From contig JAUSHW010000185.1 of the NCBI GenBank assembly GCA_030648395.1, positions 1 to 40,797 of the forward strand: a DNA stretch of 40,797 nucleotides, in the 5' to 3' direction. The notes under the pieces were generated by a model. It was not told the DNA's origin. It made no database searches and saw nothing but the letters and a program-made list of their open reading frames with translations. The translations under genes were made by a program, and so were the position numbers. This DNA comes from Nitrospirales bacterium. Its GTDB lineage: Bacteria > Nitrospirota > Nitrospiria > Nitrospirales > NS-4. How positions within the stretch are numbered: the first letter of the stretch is position 1; every line of letters begins with the position of its first letter. Below are positions 10,666 through 18,384 of the stretch, piece by piece.

Positions 10666-10683
10666 CCGCACTCCGCTGTGCGG
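10666..10683 (-). promoter_or_regulatory. Hairpin with AGCGGA hexaloop just after nadE
   Basis: Six-base stem CCGCAC/GTGCGG with loop AGCGGA, starting 9 bases past the nadE stop. No T-tract follows. The loop has A1 and G4, as in ANTAR targets; a second hairpin of that type is not evident before the next gene. Confidence 0.4.
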
Positions 10684-10691
10684 CAATGCCG

Positions 10692-12434
10692 TCAGTAACT
10701 GCGGTAGCGATTCGTGATCGGCATCCGCCGATCCTTTCCCAATGCCCGGTGCGTGATCTTGACGCCGGGCGGCGACTGGCGGCGCTTGTACTCGCTACGA
10801 TCCACGAGCGCCATGACTTTTTCGACCGTTTGTCTGTTAAATCCAGCCGCCAGCAGATCGGCCTTCCCCTGGTCCTCTTCGACATACCCTCGAATGATCG
10901 GGTCCAGCACCTCATACGGGGGAAGGGAATCCTGATCCGTCTGGTTGGGGCGCAATTCAGCCGTTGGCGGCCTGGTCAAGACTCGTTTGGGAATCACCGG
11001 ATCGGCCTCACGCCCGTTCCGCCACCTGGCAAGCTCGTATACCAGCGTCTTGGGCACGTCCTTGATGGCGGCAAATCCGCCGGCCATATCGCCGTATAGG
11101 GTGGCGTACCCGACACTCATCTCACTTTTGTTCCCCGTCGTCAGGACAAGCCATCCGTATTTGTTGGACAGCGCCATCAGGAGATTCCCGCGAATTCTCG
11201 CCTGCAGGTTTTCCTCGGTCACATCCGACGGCCGCCCCTTGAAAATCGGCGCCAGCAGCGAGATATAGTCGTGAAAAACCGGCGTAATGGGCAGACTGTG
11301 GAACCTGATCCCAAGGCGTCGGGCCACAGCTTTGGCATCCTCCCGGCTCTCCACTGACGAGTACGGAGACGGCATGAACACGCCGATAACATTCTGCGCG
11401 CCCAGCGCGTCCACGGCCAGGACCGCGGTCAGCGCCGAGTCAATGCCCCCGCTCAGACCCAGCACCGCCTTCTGGAATGCGTTCTTTCTGGCATAATCGC
11501 CGATGCCAAGCACCAGCGCCCGGTACACTTCCTCCAGGGGAGACGGCACGGCAGGAATACCTCCATGCACCAGACTGCGGCGGACAGGACGGTAGCGTGC
11601 AGAAAGGACCACCTTGTCGACGGTGACGCCCCTTCGCTCAAGCAAGCGCCGGTCGCCTCTCCTGCGCGTGTCATGCAAGCGGGCGCGCGACACGGCATCG
11701 ACGTCCACGTCGGCAACCACCAGATCCTCCTCAAAGGCCCGGCCACGGGCAACAATGCCGCCGCTCTGATCCACCACCAGGCTGTTCCCATCAAACACCA
11801 GCTCGTCCTGCCCCCCGACCAGATTGGCGTACGCCACTACCGCCAGATTGTCCATGGCGCGCGTGGCCAGCATCTCCTCTCGAAAGCGAAGCTTGCCCCT
11901 CTGGTAGGGCGAGGCACTGATGTTGATGATCACTTCCGCGCCCCCAACCAACGATTGCGCGCGTGTCGGGCCTTCCGGGAACCAGATGTCTTCACAGATG
12001 TTGAAGCCTATCGTGATGCCGTTCAGAACCACCACAGACGATCTGTGGCCTGCCTGGAAATAACGGTTCTCATCGAAAACCCCATAGTTGGGAAGATAGG
12101 TCTTATGCTGTGTGGCCACGACCCGTCCGTCACTGATAAACGCGGCGGCGTTATAGACGTCGTTCTGACAGTCGGCGAAGCCCACCACGGCGGCAATCCC
12201 CTTCTTGACCTTCCGGGTGACCCTGTTCAGAGCGGCCAGGTTGTCGGCAATGAACTGGGGGCGCAGGAGAAGGTCTTCCGGTGGATACCCCGTCAAGGTC
12301 AGCTCGGGAAACACGACCAGATCGGCGCCTGCCTCGCGGGCCGCGGACACCCCACGGAGCACGAGCGCCGTATTTCCGGCAAAATCACCGACGGTCGTGT
12401 TGATCTGGGCCAGAGCGATTCTCAGCAGTCTCAT
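10692..12434 (-). CDS. nadE: Glutamine-dependent NAD(+) synthetase
   Basis: A 580-residue two-domain enzyme. The N-terminal nitrilase-type glutaminase has the catalytic triad Glu44 (FPELTLTGYP), Lys111 (HKTYLPNYG) and Cys147 (NICEDIW) and supplies ammonia. The C-terminal amidotransferase domain converts deamido-NAD to NAD and carries the ATP pyrophosphatase loop LSGGIDSA (327-334). Size and order match the two-domain NadE class. The ATG at 12434 has only a modest GGGG about 10 bases upstream. It is preceded by a terminator whose T-tract ends about 18 bases before the start, so transcription must read through an attenuator. Being glutamine-dependent and next to amt/gln genes, it may share nitrogen control with them. 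Confidence 0.96.
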   Translation of the reverse strand: MRLLRIALAQINTTVGDFAGNTALVLRGVSAAREAGADLVVFPELTLTGYPPEDLLLRPQFIADNLAALNRVTRKVKKGIAAVVGFADCQNDVYNAAAFISDGRVVATQHKTYLPNYGVFDENRYFQAGHRSSVVVLNGITIGFNICEDIWFPEGPTRAQSLVGGAEVIINISASPYQRGKLRFREEMLATRAMDNLAVVAYANLVGGQDELVFDGNSLVVDQSGGIVARGRAFEEDLVVADVDVDAVSRARLHDTRRRGDRRLLERRGVTVDKVVLSARYRPVRRSLVHGGIPAVPSPLEEVYRALVLGIGDYARKNAFQKAVLGLSGGIDSALTAVLAVDALGAQNVIGVFMPSPYSSVESREDAKAVARRLGIRFHSLPITPVFHDYISLLAPIFKGRPSDVTEENLQARIRGNLLMALSNKYGWLVLTTGNKSEMSVGYATLYGDMAGGFAAIKDVPKTLVYELARWRNGREADPVIPKRVLTRPPTAELRPNQTDQDSLPPYEVLDPIIRGYVEEDQGKADLLAAGFNRQTVEKVMALVDRSEYKRRQSPPGVKITHRALGKDRRMPITNRYRSY

Positions 12435-12452
12435 CGTGCCACAGCCCCAAAG

Positions 12453-12505
12453 AAAAAACGTCCTCCCGCCACGGGCACCTCAATTGGTGCCCGGCAAGAG
12501 GACGT
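12453..12505 (-). terminator. Strong intrinsic terminator in the nadE leader
   Basis: Outer stem ACGTCCTC/GAGGACGT (12458-12465 with 12498-12505) and inner stem around GGGCACC/GGTGCCC with a six-base loop, followed on the minus strand by six T. The nadE start codon is only about 18 bases later, with no room for another promoter. The upstream arm overlaps the hairpin at 12500-12513, which makes this a conditional terminator. Confidence 0.88.
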
Positions 12506-12612
12506 CATCGTCCATAAACAGAAACGGCGCCTTTCCCTTCACAGCGTAGGAGCCCCGCTACCGTGCTCCCAAAGGGAAAGACGCCGTCGTCGATTAGCAC
12601 ACCATCGTGCTA
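12500..12612 (-). promoter_or_regulatory. Structured nadE leader RNA with antiterminator hairpin
   Basis: Three elements precede the terminator: a 5' hairpin (12595-12612, stem TAGCAC/GTGCTA, loop GATGGT); a 16-bp stem with one G-U pair (12572-12587 with 12524-12539) enclosing about 32 bases that can fold further; and a hairpin (12500-12513, stem GGAC/GTCC, loop GATGAC) sharing GACGTCC with the terminator arm. The first and last hairpins share the loop start GATG and the flanking AC...GT. This is an attenuator. The loops lack A1, so an ANTAR target is only possible, and I recognise no known riboswitch class. Confidence 0.65.
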
Positions 12613-12617
12613 GGGGT

Positions 12618-12647
12618 CTTATACAGAACCTTTCCCCTGCATGTCAA
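12618..12647 (-). promoter_or_regulatory. Sigma70-type promoter for the nadE leader
   Basis: A consensus TTGACA (12642-12647) lies 18 bp from TATAAG (12618-12623); an alternative -10, TGTATA, gives 16 bp. Transcription would start near 12611-12614, exactly at the foot of the first leader hairpin. It lies immediately after the stop codon of the ANTAR-protein gene, so nadE can be expressed separately from it. Confidence 0.75.
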
Positions 12648-12649
12648 GG

Positions 12650-13909
12650 CTATTTTCCCGCCACCCGCTTGTCGAGATCCCCGGCGAGCAGAATGGCCTC
12701 GGCAATCTCACGCATCGATCGTCGTGTATCCATGCTCTGACGCTGCATGACCCGAAACGCGTCTTCCTCCGTGATATGCTTGCTTCGCATGAGCTGGCCT
12801 TTGGCGCGTTCGACCAGCTTGCGCACCTCGAGCGCCTCCTGCATTTCAAAGGACTTCTCCATCAGGCTTGTATTCTCGATCGTGATCGCTGCCTGATTGG
12901 CGACTGCCTGCAGTATTTTAATTTCCTCAGCGGTAAACAGATGTTCGTTCGCCGTGTAGCTGTTAATGACTCCGATCGGCTTGTTTTTCACCAGCATGGG
13001 CACCGACAGCAGCGAGCAGAGTCCTTCTTTACGCGCCAGGTCCGGGTACGTATAGCCGGGGTCTTTCGTCACATCCAAAACCGCAATGGGACGGCGATCC
13101 TTGAGTGCGCGGCCGCTGATGCTTTGTCCGACCTTCAGGTTCGGCTTTCTGCGATAGCTCTCGCTCAGGCTCTGCGTGGCGGCGATGCGGAGTTCGTCAT
13201 GCTCCTGGTCCAGCAGCATGATCGAACAGATCGCCGACCCCATCATCTCCGCCGTCATGGTCACCAGAAGATGCAGGACTTCTTCCAGGAGACGCCCTGA
13301 CGTAATGGTCGCACTGACCTGGGAGAGCGTTTCGACCTGGCGGGCCTTGTGCGTGATTTCCGCATGGAGCCGGGCAGTCTCGATCGCGCCGCCGACCTGA
13401 CACCCCATCGTGGTCATCAGTGCAACCTCATCGGAACGATACCGGTGGGGCTGCTTGTGCTGAACGTTGATGACCCCGATCACCTCTCGTTTGGCGATGA
13501 TCGGCACGGAGAGGAACGCCTGGTGGCGGTCTTCGGGAAGGTTGTGGAACACCTTGAATCGGGGGTCGTCGCTGGCATTGCTGGCGATCGCCACGTGTGT
13601 CCCCTGCTGGGCCACCCATCCGGTAATCCCTTCACCAAGGCCCAAGCGGATGCGGCCGATCAATTTGGGATGAGGGTTCTGGGACGCCCTGAGGATGAGC
13701 TCATCCCGGCGAGGGGTCAGCAAATAGATGAAACAGGAGTCGGCCTTGGTCACCTCGACAGCGATCTCGACAATATCGCGCAGGACCGCATCGAGGTCGA
13801 GATTTCCGCTAACCGTTTCACTGACATGATGCAGAATCTCGGCTTCCCGCGTCTTGTCGCGGAGCGCACGCTGCAGAGCGGCGACCGACACCTGGCTCTT
13901 TTGCTTCAT
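12650..13909 (-). CDS. GAF-GAF-ANTAR RNA-binding antitermination regulator
   Basis: A 419-residue cytoplasmic regulator with two GAF sensor domains (about 25-185 and 200-350) and a C-terminal ANTAR domain (about 363-419) showing the family pattern KLVERAKGQLMR, EDAFRVMQRQSMDTRRSM and IAEAIL. ANTAR domains bind pairs of hexaloop hairpins in nascent RNA and prevent terminator formation; the GAF domains probably sense a small molecule or a redox or metabolic state. The ATG at 13909 is favoured over a GTG at 13918 because GGGGAG is 10 bases upstream of the ATG but only 1 base from the GTG. Directly downstream is the nadE attenuator leader, and 9 kb downstream the amtB1 leader has the canonical ANTAR target layout. 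It is thus the natural candidate regulator of the nitrogen cluster, though no ligand can be read from the sequence. Confidence 0.9.
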   Translation of the reverse strand: MKQKSQVSVAALQRALRDKTREAEILHHVSETVSGNLDLDAVLRDIVEIAVEVTKADSCFIYLLTPRRDELILRASQNPHPKLIGRIRLGLGEGITGWVAQQGTHVAIASNASDDPRFKVFHNLPEDRHQAFLSVPIIAKREVIGVINVQHKQPHRYRSDEVALMTTMGCQVGGAIETARLHAEITHKARQVETLSQVSATITSGRLLEEVLHLLVTMTAEMMGSAICSIMLLDQEHDELRIAATQSLSESYRRKPNLKVGQSISGRALKDRRPIAVLDVTKDPGYTYPDLARKEGLCSLLSVPMLVKNKPIGVINSYTANEHLFTAEEIKILQAVANQAAITIENTSLMEKSFEMQEALEVRKLVERAKGQLMRSKHITEEDAFRVMQRQSMDTRRSMREIAEAILLAGDLDKRVAGK

Positions 13910-13937
13910 TCCGGCCACGCTCCCCTCGCGGACGGCA

Positions 13938-13946
13938 ACTATAGCA
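13938..13946 (-). promoter_or_regulatory. Extended -10 promoter of the ANTAR-protein gene
   Basis: TGCTATAGT, an extended -10 element (TG-N-TATAGT), lies just after the aroB stop. The -35 region is poor (TGGAAC at 18 bp), which fits an extended -10 promoter. The leader would be about 22 bases and includes the GGGGAG ribosome-binding site. The same 11 bases GTGCTATAGTT occur upstream of lptC. Confidence 0.5.
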
Positions 13947-13956
13947 CGGGGGCGGA

Positions 13957-15087
13957 TCAGGTTCCAGCGCGTTGCGCAGCGAGAACTCGTCGGATATGAG
14001 TCTCGTCGACGGGTTGCACTGACACATGACCGATGCGATCAGGCAAGACAAAATGGATGCGCCGATCCCTGACTTTTTTGTCCTGTCGCATGGCACGGAG
14101 AAGTGCGGAGGGGGGATGGGGGGGCAACTGATCAGGGAGACCGGCCTGACACACGAGGTCGTGGATACGCGCAGCGACGCGTGCATCAGCCAGGCCAAGC
14201 TGGACGGCCAATCGCGCGGCCACGACCATGCCGATGGCAACGGCCTCCCCATGTCGGTAGCGGCGATATTGTGTGACCGTCTCCAGCGCATGGCCTACCG
14301 TATGCCCAAAGTTCAGAATGCGCCGCCGATCTCCTTCTCGCTCATCTTGAGACACAACGGCCGCTTTGCAGGCTGAGGACGATTGGATGATGTGATGAAC
14401 GGCCGGAGGATCAAAATTCAGAATCCCGTGCATCTCGGTTTCGAGAAATTTGAAAAACCGCGCGTCGGCGATCACTCCGTATTTAATGACTTCCGCAAGT
14501 CCTGCGCGATACTCGCGGGCTGGAAGCGTTTGAAGAACATCAGGGTCGCTCAATACCAATTGGGGCTGATAGAACGACCCAATCAGATTCTTGCCCAGTG
14601 GATGGTTGACGCCGGTCTTGCCTCCAATGCTGGAATCGACTTGCGCAACAAGGGTCGTCGGCACCTGCACAAAAGGGATGCCGCGCAAATAGACGGCGGC
14701 TGCGAAGCCGGCGAGATCGCCGACTACCCCGCCCCCCAATGCGAGGAGCACGGTTTTGCGTTCGTACCGACGACGGACAAGCTCATTGAGGATGGCGGAC
14801 ACCCATCTCAGCGACTTGGTTCGCTCACCGTCGGGGAGGCATATGACGCTCGTCCGGAAGCCTGCGGCTTGGAGGCTGCGCGTCAGCCTGGAACCATAGA
14901 GGCGATGAACCACAGTGTTGGTGACGACCACTGCATTCGCGGTTTTTGCGAGAGGGAGCAGGTGCTCCCCCACCCGGTCGAGAAGGCCCGCCTGAATGAT
15001 GACGTCGTACCCGCGGTTGGCGAGATCGACACGCACCCGGTCAGGTTGCGGCAAAGAGCGGATGGGTTTGATCGATTTTGATTTCAT
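13957..15087 (-). CDS. aroB: 3-dehydroquinate synthase
   Basis: A 376-residue NAD-dependent enzyme of the shikimate pathway that cyclises DAHP to 3-dehydroquinate. Typical motifs are visible: the NAD-binding LALGGGVVGDLAGFAAA, the PTTLVAQVDSSIGGKTGVNHP block, and the metal-binding GLAEVIKYG and NFGHTVGHALE motifs. Length is close to the family (about 360). The start is uncertain: the ATG at 15087 lacks a clear Shine-Dalgarno, and an in-frame GTG at 15132, six bases after the aroC stop, would add 15 residues. It is adjacent to aroC on the same strand, making a two-gene aromatic unit downstream of pilQ, comparable to the pilQ-aro linkage known in proteobacteria. Confidence 0.95.
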   Translation of the reverse strand: MKSKSIKPIRSLPQPDRVRVDLANRGYDVIIQAGLLDRVGEHLLPLAKTANAVVVTNTVVHRLYGSRLTRSLQAAGFRTSVICLPDGERTKSLRWVSAILNELVRRRYERKTVLLALGGGVVGDLAGFAAAVYLRGIPFVQVPTTLVAQVDSSIGGKTGVNHPLGKNLIGSFYQPQLVLSDPDVLQTLPAREYRAGLAEVIKYGVIADARFFKFLETEMHGILNFDPPAVHHIIQSSSACKAAVVSQDEREGDRRRILNFGHTVGHALETVTQYRRYRHGEAVAIGMVVAARLAVQLGLADARVAARIHDLVCQAGLPDQLPPHPPSALLRAMRQDKKVRDRRIHFVLPDRIGHVSVQPVDETHIRRVLAAQRAGT

Positions 15088-15138
15088 CGGGCACAGCAAG
15101 ACGGATTCGGCATGCGCCGAAACTCGTTTCACTCTGAG

Positions 15139-16299
15139 TCAGAATTGTTTGACGTAGGCCTGGTAGGAGTCGTAGTTCCGCCGCATCTCGTCCAGCGTAT
15201 CGCCACCGAATTTCTCGACCATCGCGGCGGCGAGCTCGTACGCCACCACGGCTTCCCCCACCACACCCGCCGCCGGAACCGTGCAGATGTCGGAACGCTC
15301 GATGGTCGCCTCAACCGGCTCCTTCGTCTGTATGTCGACGCTTTTCTTTGGAGTATAGAGCGTGGCAATGGGCTTCATGGCCGTCCTCAACACAATCGGC
15401 TGACCGTTGGTAATGCCACCCTCCAAACCACCTGCGTTGTTGCCACCCCTGATGAATCCCGCCTTCTGATCATAGAAGATCTCATCATGCACTTCCGAGC
15501 CGAACCGCCTGGCTGCCTCAAATCCCATGCCGACCTCGACCCCCTTCATCGCCTGGATGCTCATCAGCGCCATGGCCAGCCTTCCGGTCAGACGGCGGTC
15601 CCATTGCGCGTAACTACCAAGCCCGAGCGGGGGATTCGTCACGATGACTTCGAAGATGCCTCCCAGCGTGTCGCCTTTATGTTTGGCCTCACGTATCCGT
15701 TCCACCATGAGGGCCGAACTCTTTGCATCAGGGCACCTCACATCAGATGCCTCCGCCTGCTGGAACGCCTGCTCCGTGGTCAATCCTTCCGTGGACGCCT
15801 TGACTCCACCGATCTCGACGGTATAGCTGTATACCTGCATCCCGAATTCAGCCAGCAACCGCTTCGCAACCCCTCCGACTGCCACACGGATGGCCGTCTC
15901 ACGGGCGCTGGCCTTCTCCAGGACGTTGCGGATATCGTGGTGGTTGTATTTGATCGCGCCGACCAGGTCAGCGTGCCCAGGGCGCGGGCAGGTGACGACT
16001 TTCTCGGTGACCGGGGGCCCTGGCTCTGGCGACATGATGTCCTTCCAGTTCTCCCAGTCCCTGTTCGAGACATGCAGCGTGATGGGGGTGCCTAGCGTAC
16101 TCCCCTTGCGTACGCCGGACCAAAAATCGACACGATCCTGCTCGATCCGCATGCGACCGCCACGGCCGTAGCCCTTTTGCCGTCTGGATAGATCGCGATT
16201 GATATCGTCGGCTGTCAAAGGCAGGCCGGAGGGGATCCCTTCCAGGACGGCGATCAGCCCTTTCCCGTGGGATTCCCCCCCGTTCAAATACCGCAGCAT
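15139..16299 (-). CDS. aroC: Chorismate synthase
   Basis: A 386-residue FMN-dependent enzyme that makes chorismate from EPSP, the last common step of aromatic biosynthesis. Signatures include GGESHGKGL at residues 7-15, RRQKGYGRGGRM, the CPRPGHADL block, the ARETAIRVAVG motif and GGLEGGITNGQPI near the C-terminal third. Length agrees with the family. The ATG at 16299 gives the canonical MLRYLNGGESHG start; its Shine-Dalgarno is weak (AGGG 13 bases upstream). It follows pilQ by 24 bases and precedes aroB. Confidence 0.96.
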   Translation of the reverse strand: MLRYLNGGESHGKGLIAVLEGIPSGLPLTADDINRDLSRRQKGYGRGGRMRIEQDRVDFWSGVRKGSTLGTPITLHVSNRDWENWKDIMSPEPGPPVTEKVVTCPRPGHADLVGAIKYNHHDIRNVLEKASARETAIRVAVGGVAKRLLAEFGMQVYSYTVEIGGVKASTEGLTTEQAFQQAEASDVRCPDAKSSALMVERIREAKHKGDTLGGIFEVIVTNPPLGLGSYAQWDRRLTGRLAMALMSIQAMKGVEVGMGFEAARRFGSEVHDEIFYDQKAGFIRGGNNAGGLEGGITNGQPIVLRTAMKPIATLYTPKKSVDIQTKEPVEATIERSDICTVPAAGVVGEAVVAYELAAAMVEKFGGDTLDEMRRNYDSYQAYVKQF

Positions 16300-16323
16300 G
16301 GAGGGACAGTACCCTACTTGCCG

Positions 16324-18384
16324 CTAGTCTTTCAAGATTGTCGGTGTGACGAAGATCAGCAATTCGGTTTGCTGGACGACAACAGTCTCCGTTTTAAAGA
16401 GCCATCCCAGGAATGGGATCTGATTGAACCACGGGACGCCGGTCGTTGTGTCCGATTTCGTTTCCTCAAAAATTCCTCCCAGTACCGTGGTTTCCCCGTC
16501 GCGGAGAAGAATTTCCGTTGTCGCTTCTTTTTTGTCGATGGTAGTGCCCGCTAGAGTCGGCGCACCGGGCGAATTCTTCGTCGCTTTAATTTCCAGCCGA
16601 ACCATATTGGCGTGAAAAATAACGTGTGGCGTCACGTTTAAGGTCAGCGTGGCATCGACGAACGTTGTCTGTGTGCCCTGAAGTGATGTCGTCGCGAAGG
16701 GAATTTGGCTGCCCTGCTCTATTTTGGCTGGTTTGTTATCCAGGGTAATGATCTTGGGCGCGGAGACGACTTTGCTCAGCCCCAGGGATTCCCCTGCCGA
16801 CAGCCGCAGATCGAGTGCGCCGCTCGTTCCCAGAAACTTGCCGATCAGCAGCCCGAACGTACTCGTTCCGGCCACAGCAGAAGGAAGATTGACCAGGAAG
16901 CTTTGGGCTTGAGCGAATGCAGCCCCAGTTGCGCCCAGGTTCACCGAAATCGGCCCCTGTGAGTGCTGGCCAGCCAGTGGCGTGCTTCCAGTTCCAGGGG
17001 TCCTCTGGCTTGTGATGGTGCTGATGCCCCATTGGACGCCAAGTCCACGCGAAAAGTTTTTGGTTGCCTGAACGATTCGCGCTTCAATCTGCACCTGCGG
17101 CGTCCGCTGGTCGAGATCGCGCACGATTTTCTCGACTTTGACGAGGTTGTCTGCGACGTCACGCACAACCAACGAATTGGTCCGCGCATCGATTTTTATC
17201 TCGCCCCGAGGGCTCAGATTGGTTTTGGCTACATCGACCGACTTTGCGGCGTCTGCATAATTGAGATACAGAATTTTGGTCACCAGCTCTTCGGCCTTCA
17301 GGGTCGCATCCTTCGCTTTTGCCGCCTCGTCTCTCAGCTTTGTAATGTTCGCAAGCGAGTCAATCCACAGGATGTTGCCTTCCCTGACCTGGCCGAGATT
17401 ATTCAATTTTAGAATCAGATCCAGCCCCTGGTCCCACGGCACACTCAACAGCTTGATGGTGACCTTGGCCTTGACGCTTTCGCCGACGACCATATTGAGG
17501 CCACTCACATCTGCGATGAGTCTCAAAACACTGCTGATCTCTGCGTCCTGAAAGTCCAGCGAGATGCGCTTTCCTGAAAAGCGCTCGCCTCCTCCGGCCG
17601 CTCCGCTCTCCGCCGCGTCACTAGACTTCGGCTGGGCCAGCGCAGGTAACGGATCCAGCAACTTCAATCTCTCAGGGGCGGGAATCGTGACGTTCCTGCG
17701 GCCACTTTCTCCCGCCGGCTTTTCCGTCGTTGCGGGGGCGCTTCGTAGAGGAGCCGACGCTTCCTGTGTGCCAGGCATGGGCACACGATCAGACAGCGTC
17801 ACTCTGAGCTGGGAACCGCTTTTGTCAATTGTATATGGAACGGCCCGTTCAAGGTCCAGCACCAGCCTTAACTTCGGCTGCGGCAATTGATGCATCCCAA
17901 TTCTGATCTGACGCACCATTTGGTGTCCAACAGAAATCGCATGGCGCTTTGTCCCGTTGACAACCCCCGGGAGATCCAGGATAAGACGATTCCCGTCCAG
18001 CCGCATGGCTTGGAAACTCAACTCCCCGTCTCCCGTGATCACAACCACCAGCCCCTCATCCTGGCGCTGGACATCAATGGCCGTTACTGTCTTTGCGGAG
18101 CTTAACGGTTTTTCAGGCAGCGCCTCTGGTGGCGCAGGTGCCAAAGGAGGCGCTTCTGCCGATTTGACCGCTGGCGTCGGCTCAATAACCGGTTTAGGAG
18201 CCTCCGCCTGAACGGCCTGTGTACTCGCCGTGCGCTCCGTAGGAGGCGCTTCTGCGTGAACTGCCGGAAGCGGCTCTGAACCTGTCGGCTCCACCAATGC
18301 TTCACTCTGGGCACAGCCTTGCCCCAACCCTAGAGCCAAGACTCCAGCCAGGAGTACCTGCAGGTGAGGGGATTGCGTTTTCAT
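16324..18384 (-). CDS. pilQ: Type IV pilus secretin PilQ
   Basis: A 686-residue outer-membrane secretin forming the pore through which type IV pili exit. It has a signal peptide with a possible lipoprotein Cys (GLGQGC near residue 24), a Pro/Glu/Ala-rich stretch, an AMIN domain (about 99-185) that binds peptidoglycan, an STN/N0 domain (KRISLDFQDAEISSVL onward, about 272-330), a secretin N1 region (about 365-430) and the C-terminal secretin domain ending with VPWFNQIPFLGWLFK and TELLIFVTPTIL. The ATG overlaps the pilP stop by one base (TAATG) and AGAGGT lies 6 bases upstream. It is the last gene of pilMNOPQ. Confidence 0.96.
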   Translation of the reverse strand: MKTQSPHLQVLLAGVLALGLGQGCAQSEALVEPTGSEPLPAVHAEAPPTERTASTQAVQAEAPKPVIEPTPAVKSAEAPPLAPAPPEALPEKPLSSAKTVTAIDVQRQDEGLVVVITGDGELSFQAMRLDGNRLILDLPGVVNGTKRHAISVGHQMVRQIRIGMHQLPQPKLRLVLDLERAVPYTIDKSGSQLRVTLSDRVPMPGTQEASAPLRSAPATTEKPAGESGRRNVTIPAPERLKLLDPLPALAQPKSSDAAESGAAGGGERFSGKRISLDFQDAEISSVLRLIADVSGLNMVVGESVKAKVTIKLLSVPWDQGLDLILKLNNLGQVREGNILWIDSLANITKLRDEAAKAKDATLKAEELVTKILYLNYADAAKSVDVAKTNLSPRGEIKIDARTNSLVVRDVADNLVKVEKIVRDLDQRTPQVQIEARIVQATKNFSRGLGVQWGISTITSQRTPGTGSTPLAGQHSQGPISVNLGATGAAFAQAQSFLVNLPSAVAGTSTFGLLIGKFLGTSGALDLRLSAGESLGLSKVVSAPKIITLDNKPAKIEQGSQIPFATTSLQGTQTTFVDATLTLNVTPHVIFHANMVRLEIKATKNSPGAPTLAGTTIDKKEATTEILLRDGETTVLGGIFEETKSDTTTGVPWFNQIPFLGWLFKTETVVVQQTELLIFVTPTILKD

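Noticed and set aside
12453-12612. nadE leader as a fluoride, c-di-GMP or guanidine riboswitch
   Set aside because: Short resemblances exist (GATGG, GGTAGCGGGG), but the required core blocks of those classes (such as AACCGCC for fluoride, CACGCA with GCAAAGC for c-di-GMP-I, and ACGR loops for guanidine-II) are missing.
15112-16095. Long plus-strand open frame opposite aroC (327 codons)
   Set aside because: Shadow of aroC; low-complexity composition, no ribosome-binding site or recognised domain, and the antisense strand carries a full chorismate synthase.
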